Positions 18,471 through 27,350 of a stretch of 39,929 nucleotides of DNA are shown piece by piece. Positions within the stretch are counted from its first letter, which is position 1; every line of letters starts with the position of its first letter. The notes below the pieces were generated by a model. It saw only the letters and a program-made list of their open reading frames with translations. It did not search any database and was not told where the DNA came from. Source of the stretch: Gammaproteobacteria bacterium (GTDB taxonomy: Bacteria; Pseudomonadota; Gammaproteobacteria; Burkholderiales; Rhodocyclaceae); the NCBI GenBank assembly GCA_029289265.1, contig JARFTX010000032.1, positions 1 to 39,929 on the forward strand, given 5' to 3'. Position numbers and translations under genes: made by a program.

Positions 18471-19342
18471 TGACGCGGGTCGGGATGGCGCTGCTGTGGC
18501 TGCTGCACTGGCTGCCGCTGCCGGTGCTTGCGCGCGTCGGCGAAGGGCTCGGGCTGCTGCTGTGGGCCGCCGCCCGTCATCGCCGCCACGTCGTGCGGGT
18601 GAACCTGCGCCTGTGCTTTCCCGAACGCGACGAGCGGGCGCGCGAGCGCATGGTGCGTGCGCACTTCCGGGTGCTCGGCCGCAGCCTGATCGAGCGCGGC
18701 CTGCTGTGGTGGGCGGGCCGGGATCGGCTCGAGCGGTTGATCCGCATCCAGGGCAAGGAGCATGTCGATGCATTGCTCGCGGCGGGCCGTCCGGTGGTCC
18801 TGCTCGCGCCGCACTTCGTCGGTCTCGACGTCGGCGGTGCGGCCATCGCGATGAATTACGACGGCGTGAGCATCTATGCCCGCCAGAAGAATCCGGTCGT
18901 CGATCACTGGCTGCACCACGGCCGCAGCCGCTTCGGCGACCAGCTGCTGCTGTCGCGCCAGGACGGCGCACGCGCGACCGTCAAGGCGATGAAGGCCGGC
19001 CGCCCCTTCTATTACCTGCCCGACATGGACTACGGGCGCAAGGACTCGATCTTCGTGCCCTTCTTCGGTGTGCCGGCGGCCACCATCACAGGACTGTCGC
19101 GGCTCGCGCGGCTCGCCGGTGCGGCGGTCGTGCCGTGCGTGACGCGCATGCTGCCAGGCGGCGCCGGCTACGTGCTCGAGCTGGGCGAGGCCTGGGACGA
19201 CTTTCCCACCCGCGACGCCGACGCCGACACGGCGCGCATGAATGCCTGGATCGAGTCGGTCGTGCGCACCATGCCCGAGCAGTATTACTGGGTGCACCGC
19301 CGTTTCAAGACGCGGCCCGAAGGCGAGCCCAGGCCGTATTGA
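18467..19342 (+). CDS. second lysophospholipid/lipid A acyltransferase (LpxL/HtrB family)
   Basis: A 291-residue paralogue of the preceding gene, with HX4D motif APHFVGLD, SIYARQKNP, FYYLPDMDYG and the C-terminal block EQYYWVHRRFKTRP. It also has an N-terminal hydrophobic anchor (ALLWLLHWLPLPVLARV). The two enzymes probably add different secondary acyl chains to lipid A, as LpxL and LpxM do; which is which cannot be told here. The start codon overlaps the previous stop (ATGA at 18467), with a second ATG immediately after. This acyltransferase pair divergent from metK and followed by dapF is a familiar betaproteobacterial arrangement. Confidence 0.92.
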   Translation: MMTRVGMALLWLLHWLPLPVLARVGEGLGLLLWAAARHRRHVVRVNLRLCFPERDERARERMVRAHFRVLGRSLIERGLLWWAGRDRLERLIRIQGKEHVDALLAAGRPVVLLAPHFVGLDVGGAAIAMNYDGVSIYARQKNPVVDHWLHHGRSRFGDQLLLSRQDGARATVKAMKAGRPFYYLPDMDYGRKDSIFVPFFGVPAATITGLSRLARLAGAAVVPCVTRMLPGGAGYVLELGEAWDDFPTRDADADTARMNAWIESVVRTMPEQYYWVHRRFKTRPEGEPRPY

Positions 19343-19426
19343 CGGGCGTCCGGCGCTGGACGTGTCCGGGGCACTGGGCGAGAATCCCGGCACGCGACCC
19401 CGAACTTTTCATCGACGGCTGACCCG

Positions 19427-20263
19427 ATGCGACTGCGCTTCACCAAAATGCACGGCCTGGGCAACGACTTCGTCGTCATCGACGGCGTGCACCAGCACGT
19501 CGCGCTCGTTCCCCCGCAGGTGCGCGCGATCGCCGATCGTCACTTCGGCATCGGCTGCGACCAGCTGCTGGTGGTCGAGCCGCCGACCCAGGCCGGCGTC
19601 GACTTCCGCTATCGCATCTTCAACTCCGACGGCGGCGAGGTCGAGCAGTGCGGCAACGGGGCGCGCTGCTTCGTGCGCTTCGTCCATGACAAAGGCCTCA
19701 CAGGCAAGCGCGAGATCCGCGTCGAGACCCGCTCCGGCATCATCGCCCCGCGGCTCGAGGCGGACGGCCAGGTCACCGTCGACATGGGCGTGCCGGTGCT
19801 CGAGCCGGCGCGCGTGCCGTTCGTGTCCGACTCGGACGCGGTGGTGCAGCCGCTCGAGCTGGGCGACGGTGTGCGGGTGGCGATCACCGCCGTGTCGATG
19901 GGCAACCCGCATGCGGTGCAGGTCGTCGCCGACGTCGACACCGCGCCGGTGGCGCAGCAGGGCCCGCTGATCGAGCGCCATCCGCGTTTCCCGGCCCGTG
20001 TCAACGCCGGGTTCATGCAGGTGCTCGATCCGCAGCGCATCCGCCTGCGCGTCTTCGAACGCGGCGCCGGCGAGACGCTCGCCTGCGGCACCGGCGCCTG
20101 CGCCGCGGTGGTCGCCGGCATCCTGCGCGAACTGCTGGTCTCGCCGGTGCGGGTCGCCACGCGCGGCGGCGAACTGGAGATCGCCTGGGCCGGACCCGGA
20201 ACCCCGGTGCTGATGACCGGACCTGCGGTCACCGTCTTCGACGGCGAGATCGAACTTGATTGA
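19427..20263 (+). CDS. dapF: diaminopimelate epimerase
   Basis: A 278-residue PLP-independent epimerase converting LL- to meso-diaminopimelate for lysine and peptidoglycan synthesis. The two active-site cysteines lie in EQCGNGARC (C75) and [14 protein letters not shown] (around residue 222), and the N-terminus [15 protein letters not shown] is the family signature. It is the first gene of a dapF-DUF484-xerC run found in many Proteobacteria, here with a 44-base gap to the DUF484 gene. Confidence 0.97.
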   Translation: MRLRFTKMHGLGNDFVVIDGVHQHVALVPPQVRAIADRHFGIGCDQLLVVEPPTQAGVDFRYRIFNSDGGEVEQCGNGARCFVRFVHDKGLTGKREIRVETRSGIIAPRLEADGQVTVDMGVPVLEPARVPFVSDSDAVVQPLELGDGVRVAITAVSMGNPHAVQVVADVDTAPVAQQGPLIERHPRFPARVNAGFMQVLDPQRIRLRVFERGAGETLACGTGACAAVVAGILRELLVSPVRVATRGGELEIAWAGPGTPVLMTGPAVTVFDGEIELD

Positions 20264-20307
20264 ACGCGGCGGAGCCCCGCGGCCGGCTCCCATGGAGTGA
20301 CCTCTTG

Positions 20308-20958
20308 ATGACTGCTGACGAAGTTCTGCGCTTTCTCCGGGAGCACCCGGATTTCCTCGCCCAGCACGGCGAGCTGTTCACCGAGCTGACCGTGCCGCAT
20401 CCGCACGGCGGCCAGGCGATCTCGCTGGCCGAGCGCCAGCTTCATGCGCTGCGCGAGAAAATCCGGGCGCTCGAAGTGAAGCTCGCCGAGTTGATCCGTT
20501 TCGGCGAGGAGAACGACGAGATCGGCGCCAAGGTGCATCGCCTGAGCCTCGCGCTGCTGGAGGCCGACGACTACGAGGCGCTGCGCTTCGCGCTGTTTCA
20601 GAGTCTCGGCGAGGACTTCTCGGTGCCGCACGTCGCGCTGCGCATCTGGAACAGCGTGCTGAGCCACGACGGCGAGGACTTCGCCCCGGTGGGCGATGCG
20701 CTGCGCATCCGCGCGGGCGAAATGCGCCAGCCCTATTGCGGTGCGCCGGTCGAACTCGAAGTGCTGGAGTGGCTGGGTGACGCTGCACCGCACGTGCGTT
20801 CGGTCGCGCTGGTGCCGCTGCGCCGCGAGGCCCAGGTGTTCGGCCTGCTCGTGCTGGCGAGTGCCGAGGCCGAGCGCTTCTATCCGCAGATGGGCACCCT
20901 TTACCTGGCTCGCATCGGCGATCTCGCCGCCTCGGCGCTGCGCCGGCAGCTCGGCTGA
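20308..20958 (+). CDS. DUF484 family protein
   Basis: A 216-residue protein. The N-terminal helix TADEVLRFLREHPDFLAQHGELF and LTVPHPHGGQAISLAERQ are the DUF484 hallmark. A predicted coiled coil (about residues 38-62) is followed by a GAF-like domain with SVALVPLRREAQVFGLLVLAS. The family almost always sits between dapF and xerC; its role is unknown, though the GAF-like half suggests small-molecule sensing. The ATG at 20308 was chosen since the conserved helix begins at once; an in-frame TTG at 20260 would add 16 unlike residues. Confidence 0.92.
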   Translation: MTADEVLRFLREHPDFLAQHGELFTELTVPHPHGGQAISLAERQLHALREKIRALEVKLAELIRFGEENDEIGAKVHRLSLALLEADDYEALRFALFQSLGEDFSVPHVALRIWNSVLSHDGEDFAPVGDALRIRAGEMRQPYCGAPVELEVLEWLGDAAPHVRSVALVPLRREAQVFGLLVLASAEAERFYPQMGTLYLARIGDLAASALRRQLG

Positions 20959-20960
20959 CC

Positions 20961-21884
20961 ATGCCAGAGGGGGGCGACGCCGTGGATGCCCCGGCGCGCG
21001 ACGCGCCCGAGTGGCTCGACAGTTACCTCGAGCACCTCGCAGGGCAGCGGCGCGTGGCTCCCCTGACGCTCGCGGCCTACCGCAACGACCTCTTCCGGCT
21101 CCACGAATTCATGGCGGGGCGGGCGCCGGGCGCGCTCGGCCCGCACGACATCCGGCGCTTCGTGGCACGTCTCCACGGGGAGGGGCTGTCGGGTCGTTCG
21201 ATTGCCCGGGCCTTGTCGGCCTGGCGCGGCCTGTTCCGCTGGTGCATCCGACATCGCGGGCTCGCCGCCAATCCCGCCGAAGGCGTGCGGGCGCCCAAGT
21301 CCGCCAGGACGTTGCCGCGGGTGCTCTCGCCCGATCAGGCCCAGGCGCTGCTCGACACCGAGCCGGACGACGGTCTGGAGATCCGCGACCGCGCCATGTT
21401 CGAACTCTTCTACTCGTCCGGCTTGCGCCTGGCCGAGCTCGCGGCGCTCGACCTGGCGGGTGGCCTGGACCTCGCCGAAGGGCTCGTCACGGTCACCGGC
21501 AAGCGAGGCAAGACCCGTACGGTGCCCGTGGGTGGCCCGGCGATCGCGGCGCTGCGCACCTGGCTCGACGGGCGCAAGCAGTGGGCGCGGCCGGACGAGA
21601 CGGCGATCTTCGTCACGCGCAGCGGTGCGCGCATGGGATCGAGTGGGATTCGCGCACGGCTCGCGCGCTGGGCCTGCAAGCGGGGACTGGGCGTGCACGT
21701 GCATCCGCACATGTTGCGACACAGTTTCGCCTCCCACCTGCTGCAGTCGAGCGGCGACCTCCGCGCCGTGCAGGAGTTGCTCGGTCACGCCAGCATCCGT
21801 AGCACCCAGGTCTACACGCATCTGGACTTCCAGCATCTGGCACGAGTCTACGACGCGGCCCATCCTCGCGCCCGCAAACGCTGA
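20961..21884 (+). CDS. xerC: tyrosine recombinase XerC
   Basis: A 307-residue site-specific recombinase that, with XerD, resolves chromosome dimers at dif. The N-terminal SAM-like domain (AAYRNDLFRLHEFM, region 35-120) is followed by the catalytic domain with Arg in SSGLRLAEL (about R156), Lys in TGKRGKTR, HMLRHSFASHLL (H-x-x-R), LLGHASI and the nucleophile in STQVYTHLD (about Y285). All catalytic residues are present. It starts two bases after the DUF484 stop. The genomic context (dapF, DUF484) marks it as the housekeeping recombinase rather than a mobile-element integrase. Confidence 0.96.
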   Translation: MPEGGDAVDAPARDAPEWLDSYLEHLAGQRRVAPLTLAAYRNDLFRLHEFMAGRAPGALGPHDIRRFVARLHGEGLSGRSIARALSAWRGLFRWCIRHRGLAANPAEGVRAPKSARTLPRVLSPDQAQALLDTEPDDGLEIRDRAMFELFYSSGLRLAELAALDLAGGLDLAEGLVTVTGKRGKTRTVPVGGPAIAALRTWLDGRKQWARPDETAIFVTRSGARMGSSGIRARLARWACKRGLGVHVHPHMLRHSFASHLLQSSGDLRAVQELLGHASIRSTQVYTHLDFQHLARVYDAAHPRARKR

Positions 21885-21988
21885 CTGCATCAGCGTCTTC
21901 GCTGAACGCGCCTCCTTCGATTCACTTCGAAAATATGCGAATGGCACGTTTTGTGTGGGCAGAGCCCGCTGCCTGGCCCGGTGTGAAG

Positions 21989-22031
21989 TTTGATCCCGAT
22001 CAACGGCCCGATTCGGGTTTTTCCTTATCAT
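21989..22031 (+). promoter_or_regulatory. FNR/DNR-type box and class II promoter
   Basis: TTGATCCCGATCAA (21989-22002) is a perfect match to the FNR consensus TTGAT-N4-ATCAA. The -10-like TATCAT (22026-22031, five of six) lies so that the box centre falls about 41.5-42.5 bases upstream of the predicted start, near 22038. That is the spacing of activator-dependent class II FNR promoters. It points toward the winged-helix gene at 22174, giving a leader of about 136 bases. Confidence 0.75.
22007..22022 (+). terminator. possible weak xerC terminator
   Basis: CCCG-ATT-CGGG followed by TTTTT, between the FNR box and its -10 element. The stem is only four base pairs, so termination may be inefficient. 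It would shield the FNR-controlled gene from xerC read-through. Confidence 0.35.
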
Positions 22032-22173
22032 TCATACAGCTGCCAGACCCAAAACGGGCAATTGAAGGGGCCGGCCGATCGATCCGGAATGTCGGATCCA
22101 ACTCACTGGGCGTGCGAGCGCCCCCTACCGTGCCGCCCGCGTTGAAGCGAGCAGGCTGCGAAGGCTGCAAGAC

Positions 22174-22716
22174 ATGCATACCAAGACCATTGCCCACGAG
22201 GGCAACTCGAACAGCGGCAGCGGCAAGCCGCGCCGTCCCCGCGCACTGGCCCTGCGCCAGGCTGCAATCATCATGGCCCGCCACGAGATCCGGGGTCTCA
22301 AGCGCTTCTACGAGGCCTTCGATCACGACATCCTGTTGGCGCTCCTGCTCGGCGAAATTGCCCTTCACAACGTCGGGGCTCTGGAGAACAGCCGAACGAT
22401 TGTGGCAATGAACGGCAACGGGAATGGGGCGACAGAATCGCAGGAGGCGTCCTTCCATGGCTGCGTGCTCAGGCCTTGCAACGCCTATTCGATCGCCGCA
22501 GCGACCGGGTTGCCGCGTGAAACGGTGCGCCGCAAGATCGGCCGCCTGGCGGAACTGGGTTGGGTGGTCAAGCGCAGCAACGGACACTTGTACGTGACCG
22601 AGGTGGCCCTCGATCACTTCGGGGTACTGCTGACGTCCCAGGATCTGCCCGAGTTGCTGCAGATCGCTGACCAGGTGCGGGGCAATCTGGACGGCGCAGG
22701 CGTCCCGGTTGGTTGA
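22174..22716 (+). CDS. winged-helix transcriptional regulator-like protein
   Basis: A 180-residue soluble protein. The region YSIAAATGLPRETVRRKIG then LAELGWVVKRSNGHLYVTE (about residues 107-148) reads as a helix-turn-helix plus wing, resembling MarR/Crp-type DNA-binding domains. The N-terminal part has a basic disordered stretch (SGKPRRPRALALRQAA) and a helical block (LKRFYEAFDHDILLALLLGE) that could dimerise or bind an effector. No cysteine cluster or cyclic-nucleotide domain is seen. A perfect FNR box lies upstream, so it is probably made under low oxygen as a secondary regulator. Target genes unknown. No strong ribosome-binding site precedes the ATG. Confidence 0.78.
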   Translation: MHTKTIAHEGNSNSGSGKPRRPRALALRQAAIIMARHEIRGLKRFYEAFDHDILLALLLGEIALHNVGALENSRTIVAMNGNGNGATESQEASFHGCVLRPCNAYSIAAATGLPRETVRRKIGRLAELGWVVKRSNGHLYVTEVALDHFGVLLTSQDLPELLQIADQVRGNLDGAGVPVG

Positions 22717-22829
22717 GATCGGCGGGGGCAGGCGAGGCCCGTGCGTTAGTCCGAGGTGACGTTTTCGAGCCATTTTCAGCCGTCGAGTGCGGCGAGCAGG
22801 TTGCGTCCGATTGCCGTAAGCGGCGACTC

Positions 22830-22852
22830 AAGGGGTCTGCCAGACTGCCTTC
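22830..22852. repeat. small imperfect inverted repeat upstream of rlmI
   Basis: GTCTG-C-CAGAC flanked by AAGG and CCTT forms a short bulged hairpin in the 230-base gap before rlmI. It could be a transcript hairpin or a degenerate palindromic element. Nothing else distinctive is seen in the gap apart from a TTAAACT-like -10 near 22908. Confidence 0.35.
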
Positions 22853-22946
22853 CGGAGCCAGGGACGACTCGGCGCCGCGACGGTGCCTTTGTGAGAGCGA
22901 TGCGGGTTAAACTTGGCGCCCCGCACCTTGGCGCTGCCTGTCTTCC

Positions 22947-24137
22947 ATGCCCCGACTCGTCCTTCTGCCCGGTAAGGAGCGCTCGATCCTGAAGCGCCAT
23001 CCCTGGATTTTTGCGGGCTCGGTCGCACGGCTCGAAGGGCGGGCGCGACGGGGCGACACGGTCGAGGTCGTTGCCGACGATGGTCGTTTGCTGGGGCGCG
23101 CCGCGTGGTCGCCCGATTCGCAGATTCGGGCCCGGATGTGGAGTTTTTCGCCGGACACCCCCATAGACCACGCCTTCTTCAAGCGCGGCGTCGCCGCCTG
23201 CGTAGCGCGCCGCGCGAGCCACCCCGGGCTGGCCGGCGAGACCGGCCTGCGACTCATCCACGCCGAATCCGATGGACTGCCTGGCGTCATCGCCGATCGC
23301 TTCGGCGACGTGGTGGTGATGCAGCTCACCAGCGCCGGTGCCGACAAGTGGCGCGAAGCCATCGTCGCCGCGCTCGTGCAGGCAACGGGCTGCCGGGCGG
23401 TCTATGAGCGCTCCGACTCCGAGGTGCGGGCGCTCGAAGGGCTCGCGCCGGTGACCGGCTGCGTGCACGGCGAGTTGCCCGAAGGAGCTCCCGTCATCGC
23501 CGAGGGGGCCGTAAAGATGGAGGTGGACGTCGTCGCAGGGCACAAGACCGGCTTTTATCTGGACCAACGCGACAATCGGCGGCTGACCGGCGAGTTCGCG
23601 CGCGGGCGCGACGTGCTCAACTGCTTCTGCTACACCGGCGGGTTCTCGCTCCACGCCCTCGCTGGCGGTGCCAAGTCGGTGCTGTCGATCGACTCGTCGG
23701 CGCCGGCGCTCGAAGGCGCACGCCGCAATCTCGCCCTCAATCCGGCTCTGGACGCCGCCCGCGCCGAGTGGCGCCAGGCCGACGTGTTCGAGGCGCTGCG
23801 TGCCCTCAAGAGCGAGGGGCGCAGCTTCGACCTGATCGTGCTCGATCCGCCCAAGTTCGCGCCATCGGCCGCCCACGCCGCGCGCGCCTCGCGCGCCTAC
23901 AAGGACATCAACCTGTTCGGCTTCCGCCTGCTCAGGCCGGGCGGCATCCTGATGACCTATTCCTGCTCGGGCGGTATCGGGCTCGAACTGTTCCAGAAGA
24001 TCGTCGCCGGGGCCGCGGCCGACGTGGGCGTCGATGCCCGCATCCTGCATCGGTTGTCGGCGGCGCCCGATCACCCGGTCGGGCTCGCCGTGCCCGAAGG
24101 CGAGTATCTCAAGGGCCTGGTCGTGCAGGTCGATTGA
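22947..24137 (+). CDS. rlmI: class I SAM-dependent rRNA methyltransferase (RlmI-like)
   Basis: A 396-residue enzyme of the RlmI family (23S rRNA m5C1962 in E. coli). An N-terminal PUA-like domain (LLPGKERSILKRHPWIFAGSV, about residues 1-75) precedes a middle RNA-binding region and the Rossmann methyltransferase. Motif I is LNCFCYTGGFSLHALA, motif IV VLDPPKFAPS, and the catalytic Cys block is TYSCSGGIG. HKTGFYLDQRDNR is a strong family marker. It ends one base before the convergent membrane-protein stop. Confidence 0.93.
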   Translation: MPRLVLLPGKERSILKRHPWIFAGSVARLEGRARRGDTVEVVADDGRLLGRAAWSPDSQIRARMWSFSPDTPIDHAFFKRGVAACVARRASHPGLAGETGLRLIHAESDGLPGVIADRFGDVVVMQLTSAGADKWREAIVAALVQATGCRAVYERSDSEVRALEGLAPVTGCVHGELPEGAPVIAEGAVKMEVDVVAGHKTGFYLDQRDNRRLTGEFARGRDVLNCFCYTGGFSLHALAGGAKSVLSIDSSAPALEGARRNLALNPALDAARAEWRQADVFEALRALKSEGRSFDLIVLDPPKFAPSAAHAARASRAYKDINLFGFRLLRPGGILMTYSCSGGIGLELFQKIVAGAAADVGVDARILHRLSAAPDHPVGLAVPEGEYLKGLVVQVD

Positions 24138-24138
24138 A

Positions 24139-24483
24139 TCAGCGCTCGACCGACGGAGCGCGCCAGTCCGGATTGGGACCGCGCTCGCCCAGGTGCAGGG
24201 CGGTGCTGATCAGGACAAGGGTGAGCACCAGCAGCGCGAAGAAGCGCCACTGCCAGTGCCGCGGCGCTGCACGTCCGTCGCCGCGGCCGGCTTGCCGGGC
24301 GGCCATCAGGCCGAGCCCGGCGACCGTCAGGAGCGCCATGCCCAGGAGCCGCGCTGAAGTCCCCCCCAGCATCACGCCTTGCGAGGCGTCCCAGCGGTCG
24401 GGCCAGAAGAATTCGGGCCCCCGCAGCAGATAGAAGCCGCCGATGAGGCACAGCACGATCACGAAAGCCTGAAAGGTGCGCAT
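24139..24483 (-). CDS. small membrane protein, unknown function
   Basis: A 114-residue protein with an N-terminal hydrophobic segment (AFVIVLCLIGGFYLL), a second near residues 46-62 (LLGMALLTVAGLGLMAA) and a third near 79-95 (FFALLVLTLVLISTALHL). The loops are rich in Arg and Trp. I do not recognise the family. It is convergent with rlmI and separated from the next gene by a 439-base divergent region. Confidence 0.72.
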   Translation of the reverse strand: MRTFQAFVIVLCLIGGFYLLRGPEFFWPDRWDASQGVMLGGTSARLLGMALLTVAGLGLMAARQAGRGDGRAAPRHWQWRFFALLVLTLVLISTALHLGERGPNPDWRAPSVER

Positions 24484-24922
24484 CGGACCAGGGAATGAAG
24501 GGTTGTTCTAGGCTGAGGGGGTGGGCGCAGACCCGTGTTCGGGGCCGCAGTCCGATCAGGGTAGCGCCGGTCCGCGAATTTTTCACCTTCTCGGCATCCT
24601 CGTTTCGCCGGCTCGGGACGCTTCCGACGGCGTCCGGCGCGATAGCCTCTGTGTAATAAAGGTTATTCGCGTCGGGGCAGGCCGACACTTTGGGCTCCGC
24701 CCGTCGCGCGGATGTCGGGGCTTGGTAAGGAGATGTGTTCGGCGATGATTGTTGCGGCGCAGCATCGCGGTCCGCCGGGCCTCGATTTGCCCGGGGTGTG
24801 ACGTCCGGATTGCGCGCTCGCGGCCCCATCCTGCGGCGGCAACCTCCTGATACACCTTGCCGGAGCAATCCACGCGACCGGCGGCATCATGGCGCCATCG
24901 AATAGCTTCCCGAGGAGGCGAC
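24484..24922. other. 439-base divergent intergenic region
   Basis: This separates two small membrane-protein genes. It contains an AT-rich palindrome AATAA-AGG-TTATT (24655-24667), a GC-rich stretch, an AAGGAG at 24727-24732 followed by a short ORF of 18-22 codons with poor spacing, and GAGGAGG at 24912-24918 that serves the downstream gene. No RNA gene or family-like protein was recognised. Confidence 0.6.
24655..24667. promoter_or_regulatory. AT-rich 13-bp palindrome, possible operator
   Basis: AATAA-AGG-TTATT is a perfect inverted repeat with a 3-base centre in a region otherwise about 70% GC. It lies 256 bases upstream of the membrane-protein gene at 24923. An operator or part of a promoter is possible; the regulator is unknown. 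Confidence 0.35.
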
Positions 24923-25495
24923 ATGAACACCCTTGCTACGAACATCATCTTCCGCCGCGTCATCGCCTTCTGCTTTTCCGGCATCTTCTTCGTCTTTGCC
25001 GCCCTGCTCGGCGGGCTCACGCTGCACGGACTGGTCGCGGCCTTCTCCGACCCGACGCAGCTCGCCAGCGCCGCCGTGAAGGCGATCAACACCGCCGTGA
25101 TCGCGCTGGCCGCCTTCGAGCTCGGACTGGTGGTCGCGCACGAATACGGCGACCCCGACGACGGGCACATTGCCACCGTGTTGCGGCGCACCGTGCCGCG
25201 CTTCATCAGCATCGTCTGCATCGCGCTGGCGCTGGAGGGGCTGCTGCTGGCGGTCAAGTACAGCACGCTCGAGCTCTCGGGCAACCTGCCCTACGCCGTG
25301 GCCATCGTGCTCGCGGCGGCGATCCTGCTGCTCGCCCTCGGCGCGTTCCTGCGGCTCACCCGTCATCCGGTCGAGGAGAATGCCGTAGCGATGCAGCCGG
25401 CGCCGATGACCAGCGTGCTGCTCAGTGCGCGCGGAGTGTCGCAAGGCGAGGCGGCGCTGGTGATCTCAGCCGCCGCCTCACCGGTCGCGCGCTGA
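24923..25495 (+). CDS. multi-pass membrane protein, unknown function
   Basis: A 190-residue protein with four hydrophobic segments (VIAFCFSGIFFVFAALLGGL, VIALAAFELGLVV, FISIVCIALALEGLLLAV, YAVAIVLAAAILLLALGAFL) and a short soluble C-terminus. The overall plan of a basic N-terminus, four helices and an internal AHEYGDPDD loop is that of a conserved bacterial membrane protein group without assigned function. The ATG at 24923 has GAGGAGG at 24912-24918. It stands alone on its strand, ahead of convergent ruvB. Confidence 0.78.
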   Translation: MNTLATNIIFRRVIAFCFSGIFFVFAALLGGLTLHGLVAAFSDPTQLASAAVKAINTAVIALAAFELGLVVAHEYGDPDDGHIATVLRRTVPRFISIVCIALALEGLLLAVKYSTLELSGNLPYAVAIVLAAAILLLALGAFLRLTRHPVEENAVAMQPAPMTSVLLSARGVSQGEAALVISAAASPVAR

Positions 25496-25509
25496 ACGCT
25501 GCGCCGACC

Positions 25510-25526
25510 GGCCCGAGGCCTGTTTT
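25510..25526 (+). terminator. possible weak terminator after the membrane protein gene
   Basis: GGCC-CGA-GGCC followed by TGTTTT, 15 bases after the stop at 25495 and just before the convergent ruvB stop. The four-base-pair stem makes it marginal. Confidence 0.3.
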
Positions 25527-26572
25527 CAATCCGACCACAGGTCGGCGTCGCGCCCCGGCGCCTTCAGTCCGAAGTGCTGCCAGATCGAGGCGGTCGCCAT
25601 GCGTCCGCGTGGCGTGCGCTGCAGATAGCCCTGCTGGATCAGAAAGGGTTCGAGCACATCTTCGATGGTATCGGTGGACTCGCCGATCGCCGCGGCGATG
25701 TTGTCGAGCCCGACCGGGCCGCCGCCGAACTTCTCGAGCAGTGCGCCGAGCAGCTTGCGGTCCATCAGGTCGAGCCCGAGCTGGTCGACGTCGAGCATCG
25801 CCAGCGCTGCATCGGCGACCCCGGCCGAAACCCGGCCGTCGGCGCGCACCTGGGCGTAGTCGCGCACCCGGCGCAGGAGCCGGTTGGCAATGCGCGGCGT
25901 GCCGCGCGAGCGGCGCGCGATCTCGAAGGCGCCCGCCTCGTCGATCTCGACCTCGAGCAGCCGCGCCGAGCGCGCGACGATGTAGCCGAGCTCGGCCGGC
26001 GTGTAGAACTCGAGGCGAGAGACGATCCCGAAGCGGTCGCGCAGCGGGTTGGTGAGCATGCCGGCGCGGGTGGTGGCGCCGACCAGCGTGAAGGGCGGCA
26101 GGTCGAGCTTGACCGAGCGCGCCGCCGGCCCCTCGCCGATCATGATGTCGATCTGGAAGTCCTCGAGCGCCGGGTAGAGGATCTCCTCGACGACCGGCGA
26201 GAGCCGGTGAATCTCGTCGATGAAGAGCACGTCGTGGGGCTCGAGGTTGGTCAGCAGCGCCGCGAGGTCGCCCGCACGTTCGAGCACCGGCCCCGAGGTC
26301 TGGCGCAGATTCACGCCCATCTCGGCGGCGACGATGTGGGCGAGCGTGGTCTTGCCCAGCCCCGGCGGGCCGAACAGCAGCACGTGGTCGAGCGCCTCGC
26401 GGCGTCCGCGCGCGGCCTCGATGAAGATCTCGAGCTGCTCGCGGATCTTCGCCTGGCCGACGTATTCGGCGAGCCGCTTCGGGCGCAGCGCGCGCTCGAC
26501 CGCGTCCTCCTGGCGGTCGGAGGCGTGGGGCGAGATCAGGCGTGGAGCCTGTAGCTTGTCGGTTTCGATCAT
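25526..26572 (-). CDS. ruvB: Holliday junction branch migration helicase RuvB
   Basis: A 348-residue AAA+ motor driving branch migration with RuvA. Walker A is [14 protein letters not shown], Walker [12 protein letters not shown], and sensor/arginine finger [19 protein letters not shown]. The C-terminal winged helix ends in [15 protein letters not shown]. It follows ruvA by 20 bases, in one operon. The RuvC partner gene is about 20 kb away in the yebC cluster. Confidence 0.98.
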   Translation of the reverse strand: MIETDKLQAPRLISPHASDRQEDAVERALRPKRLAEYVGQAKIREQLEIFIEAARGRREALDHVLLFGPPGLGKTTLAHIVAAEMGVNLRQTSGPVLERAGDLAALLTNLEPHDVLFIDEIHRLSPVVEEILYPALEDFQIDIMIGEGPAARSVKLDLPPFTLVGATTRAGMLTNPLRDRFGIVSRLEFYTPAELGYIVARSARLLEVEIDEAGAFEIARRSRGTPRIANRLLRRVRDYAQVRADGRVSAGVADAALAMLDVDQLGLDLMDRKLLGALLEKFGGGPVGLDNIAAAIGESTDTIEDVLEPFLIQQGYLQRTPRGRMATASIWQHFGLKAPGRDADLWSD

Positions 26573-26593
26573 TCGGAGAGTTTAGCGCGCCGC

Positions 26594-27193
26594 TCAGGCC
26601 TTCGACAGCGCACGCAGCGCGTGGCGGATGCCGTCGGAGACGCCGGCATCCTCCGGCACATGCTTCATCGCGGCGAGTGCTTCGCGCTCGTTGTAGCCGA
26701 GCGAGAGGAGCGCATTGAGGATGTCGCCGCGCCCGTCCGGTGCTGCCGTGGCGGCACCGGCGAGCGCCTTGGCGCCCACGCCGGGGACCGCTCCGGAGAG
26801 CTTGTCGCGCAGCTCCAGCAGCAGGCGCTCGGCGGTCTTCTTGCCGATGCCGGGAACCTTGACGAGCCGGCCCGACTCCTGAAGCGCGACCGCTTGCGCG
26901 AGATCGGTGACCGACAGCCCCGAGAGCACCGCCAGCGCCGTGCGCGCGCCGATGCCCGAAACCTTCAGCAACTGGCGGAACGCCGTGCGCTCTTCGGCGC
27001 TGGCGAAGCCGAACAGAAAGTGCCCGTCCTCGCGCACCGCGAAGTGGGTGTACAGCGAGACCTGGGCGCCCGTCGCGGGCAGGCCGTAGAAGGTGCTCAT
27101 CGGCACGTCGAGCTCGTAGCCGACGCCGTGCACGTCGATGACGATCTGCGGGGGATTCTTCTCGAGCAGGATGCCTTGAATGCGTCCGATCAT
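26594..27193 (-). CDS. ruvA: Holliday junction branch migration protein RuvA
   Basis: A 199-residue junction-binding protein. The OB-fold domain starts [20 protein letters not shown] and the helix-hairpin-helix region has [19 protein letters not shown] and [19 protein letters not shown]. After a flexible Ala/Gly linker, domain III ([19 protein letters not shown]) contacts RuvB. It is upstream of ruvB in the same transcript. The 157 bases between its start and the rng stop hold nothing recognised. Confidence 0.98.
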   Translation of the reverse strand: MIGRIQGILLEKNPPQIVIDVHGVGYELDVPMSTFYGLPATGAQVSLYTHFAVREDGHFLFGFASAEERTAFRQLLKVSGIGARTALAVLSGLSVTDLAQAVALQESGRLVKVPGIGKKTAERLLLELRDKLSGAVPGVGAKALAGAATAAPDGRGDILNALLSLGYNEREALAAMKHVPEDAGVSDGIRHALRALSKA

Positions 27194-27350
27194 TCGGGGT
27201 CTCGACGGGTTGGATGCTGTGAAGTGTCGCGAGGGCAGGGCGGGCAGGGCGCGGCGGCCAAGGTGCGGTTCACACGGGTGGGGGCGACGCTGGCGAACCC
27301 GGGTGCAGGGCCTCCGAACGTCGCGTAACCCTCGAGCCTCCGTGCTCCGC

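Noticed and set aside
20961-21884. xerC as a phage or integron integrase
   Set aside because: The dapF-DUF484 context and the standard XerC motifs mark the housekeeping recombinase; no att sites or cargo genes were seen.
22717-22946. tRNA or small RNA gene before rlmI
   Set aside because: No TTCGA-type T-loop or cloverleaf could be drawn; only a short bulged hairpin was found.
24733-24801. Short ORF of 18-22 codons after AAGGAG at 24727-24732
   Set aside because: The first ATG touches the ribosome-binding site and the second is 12 bases away; the peptide shows nothing recognisable and no downstream link.
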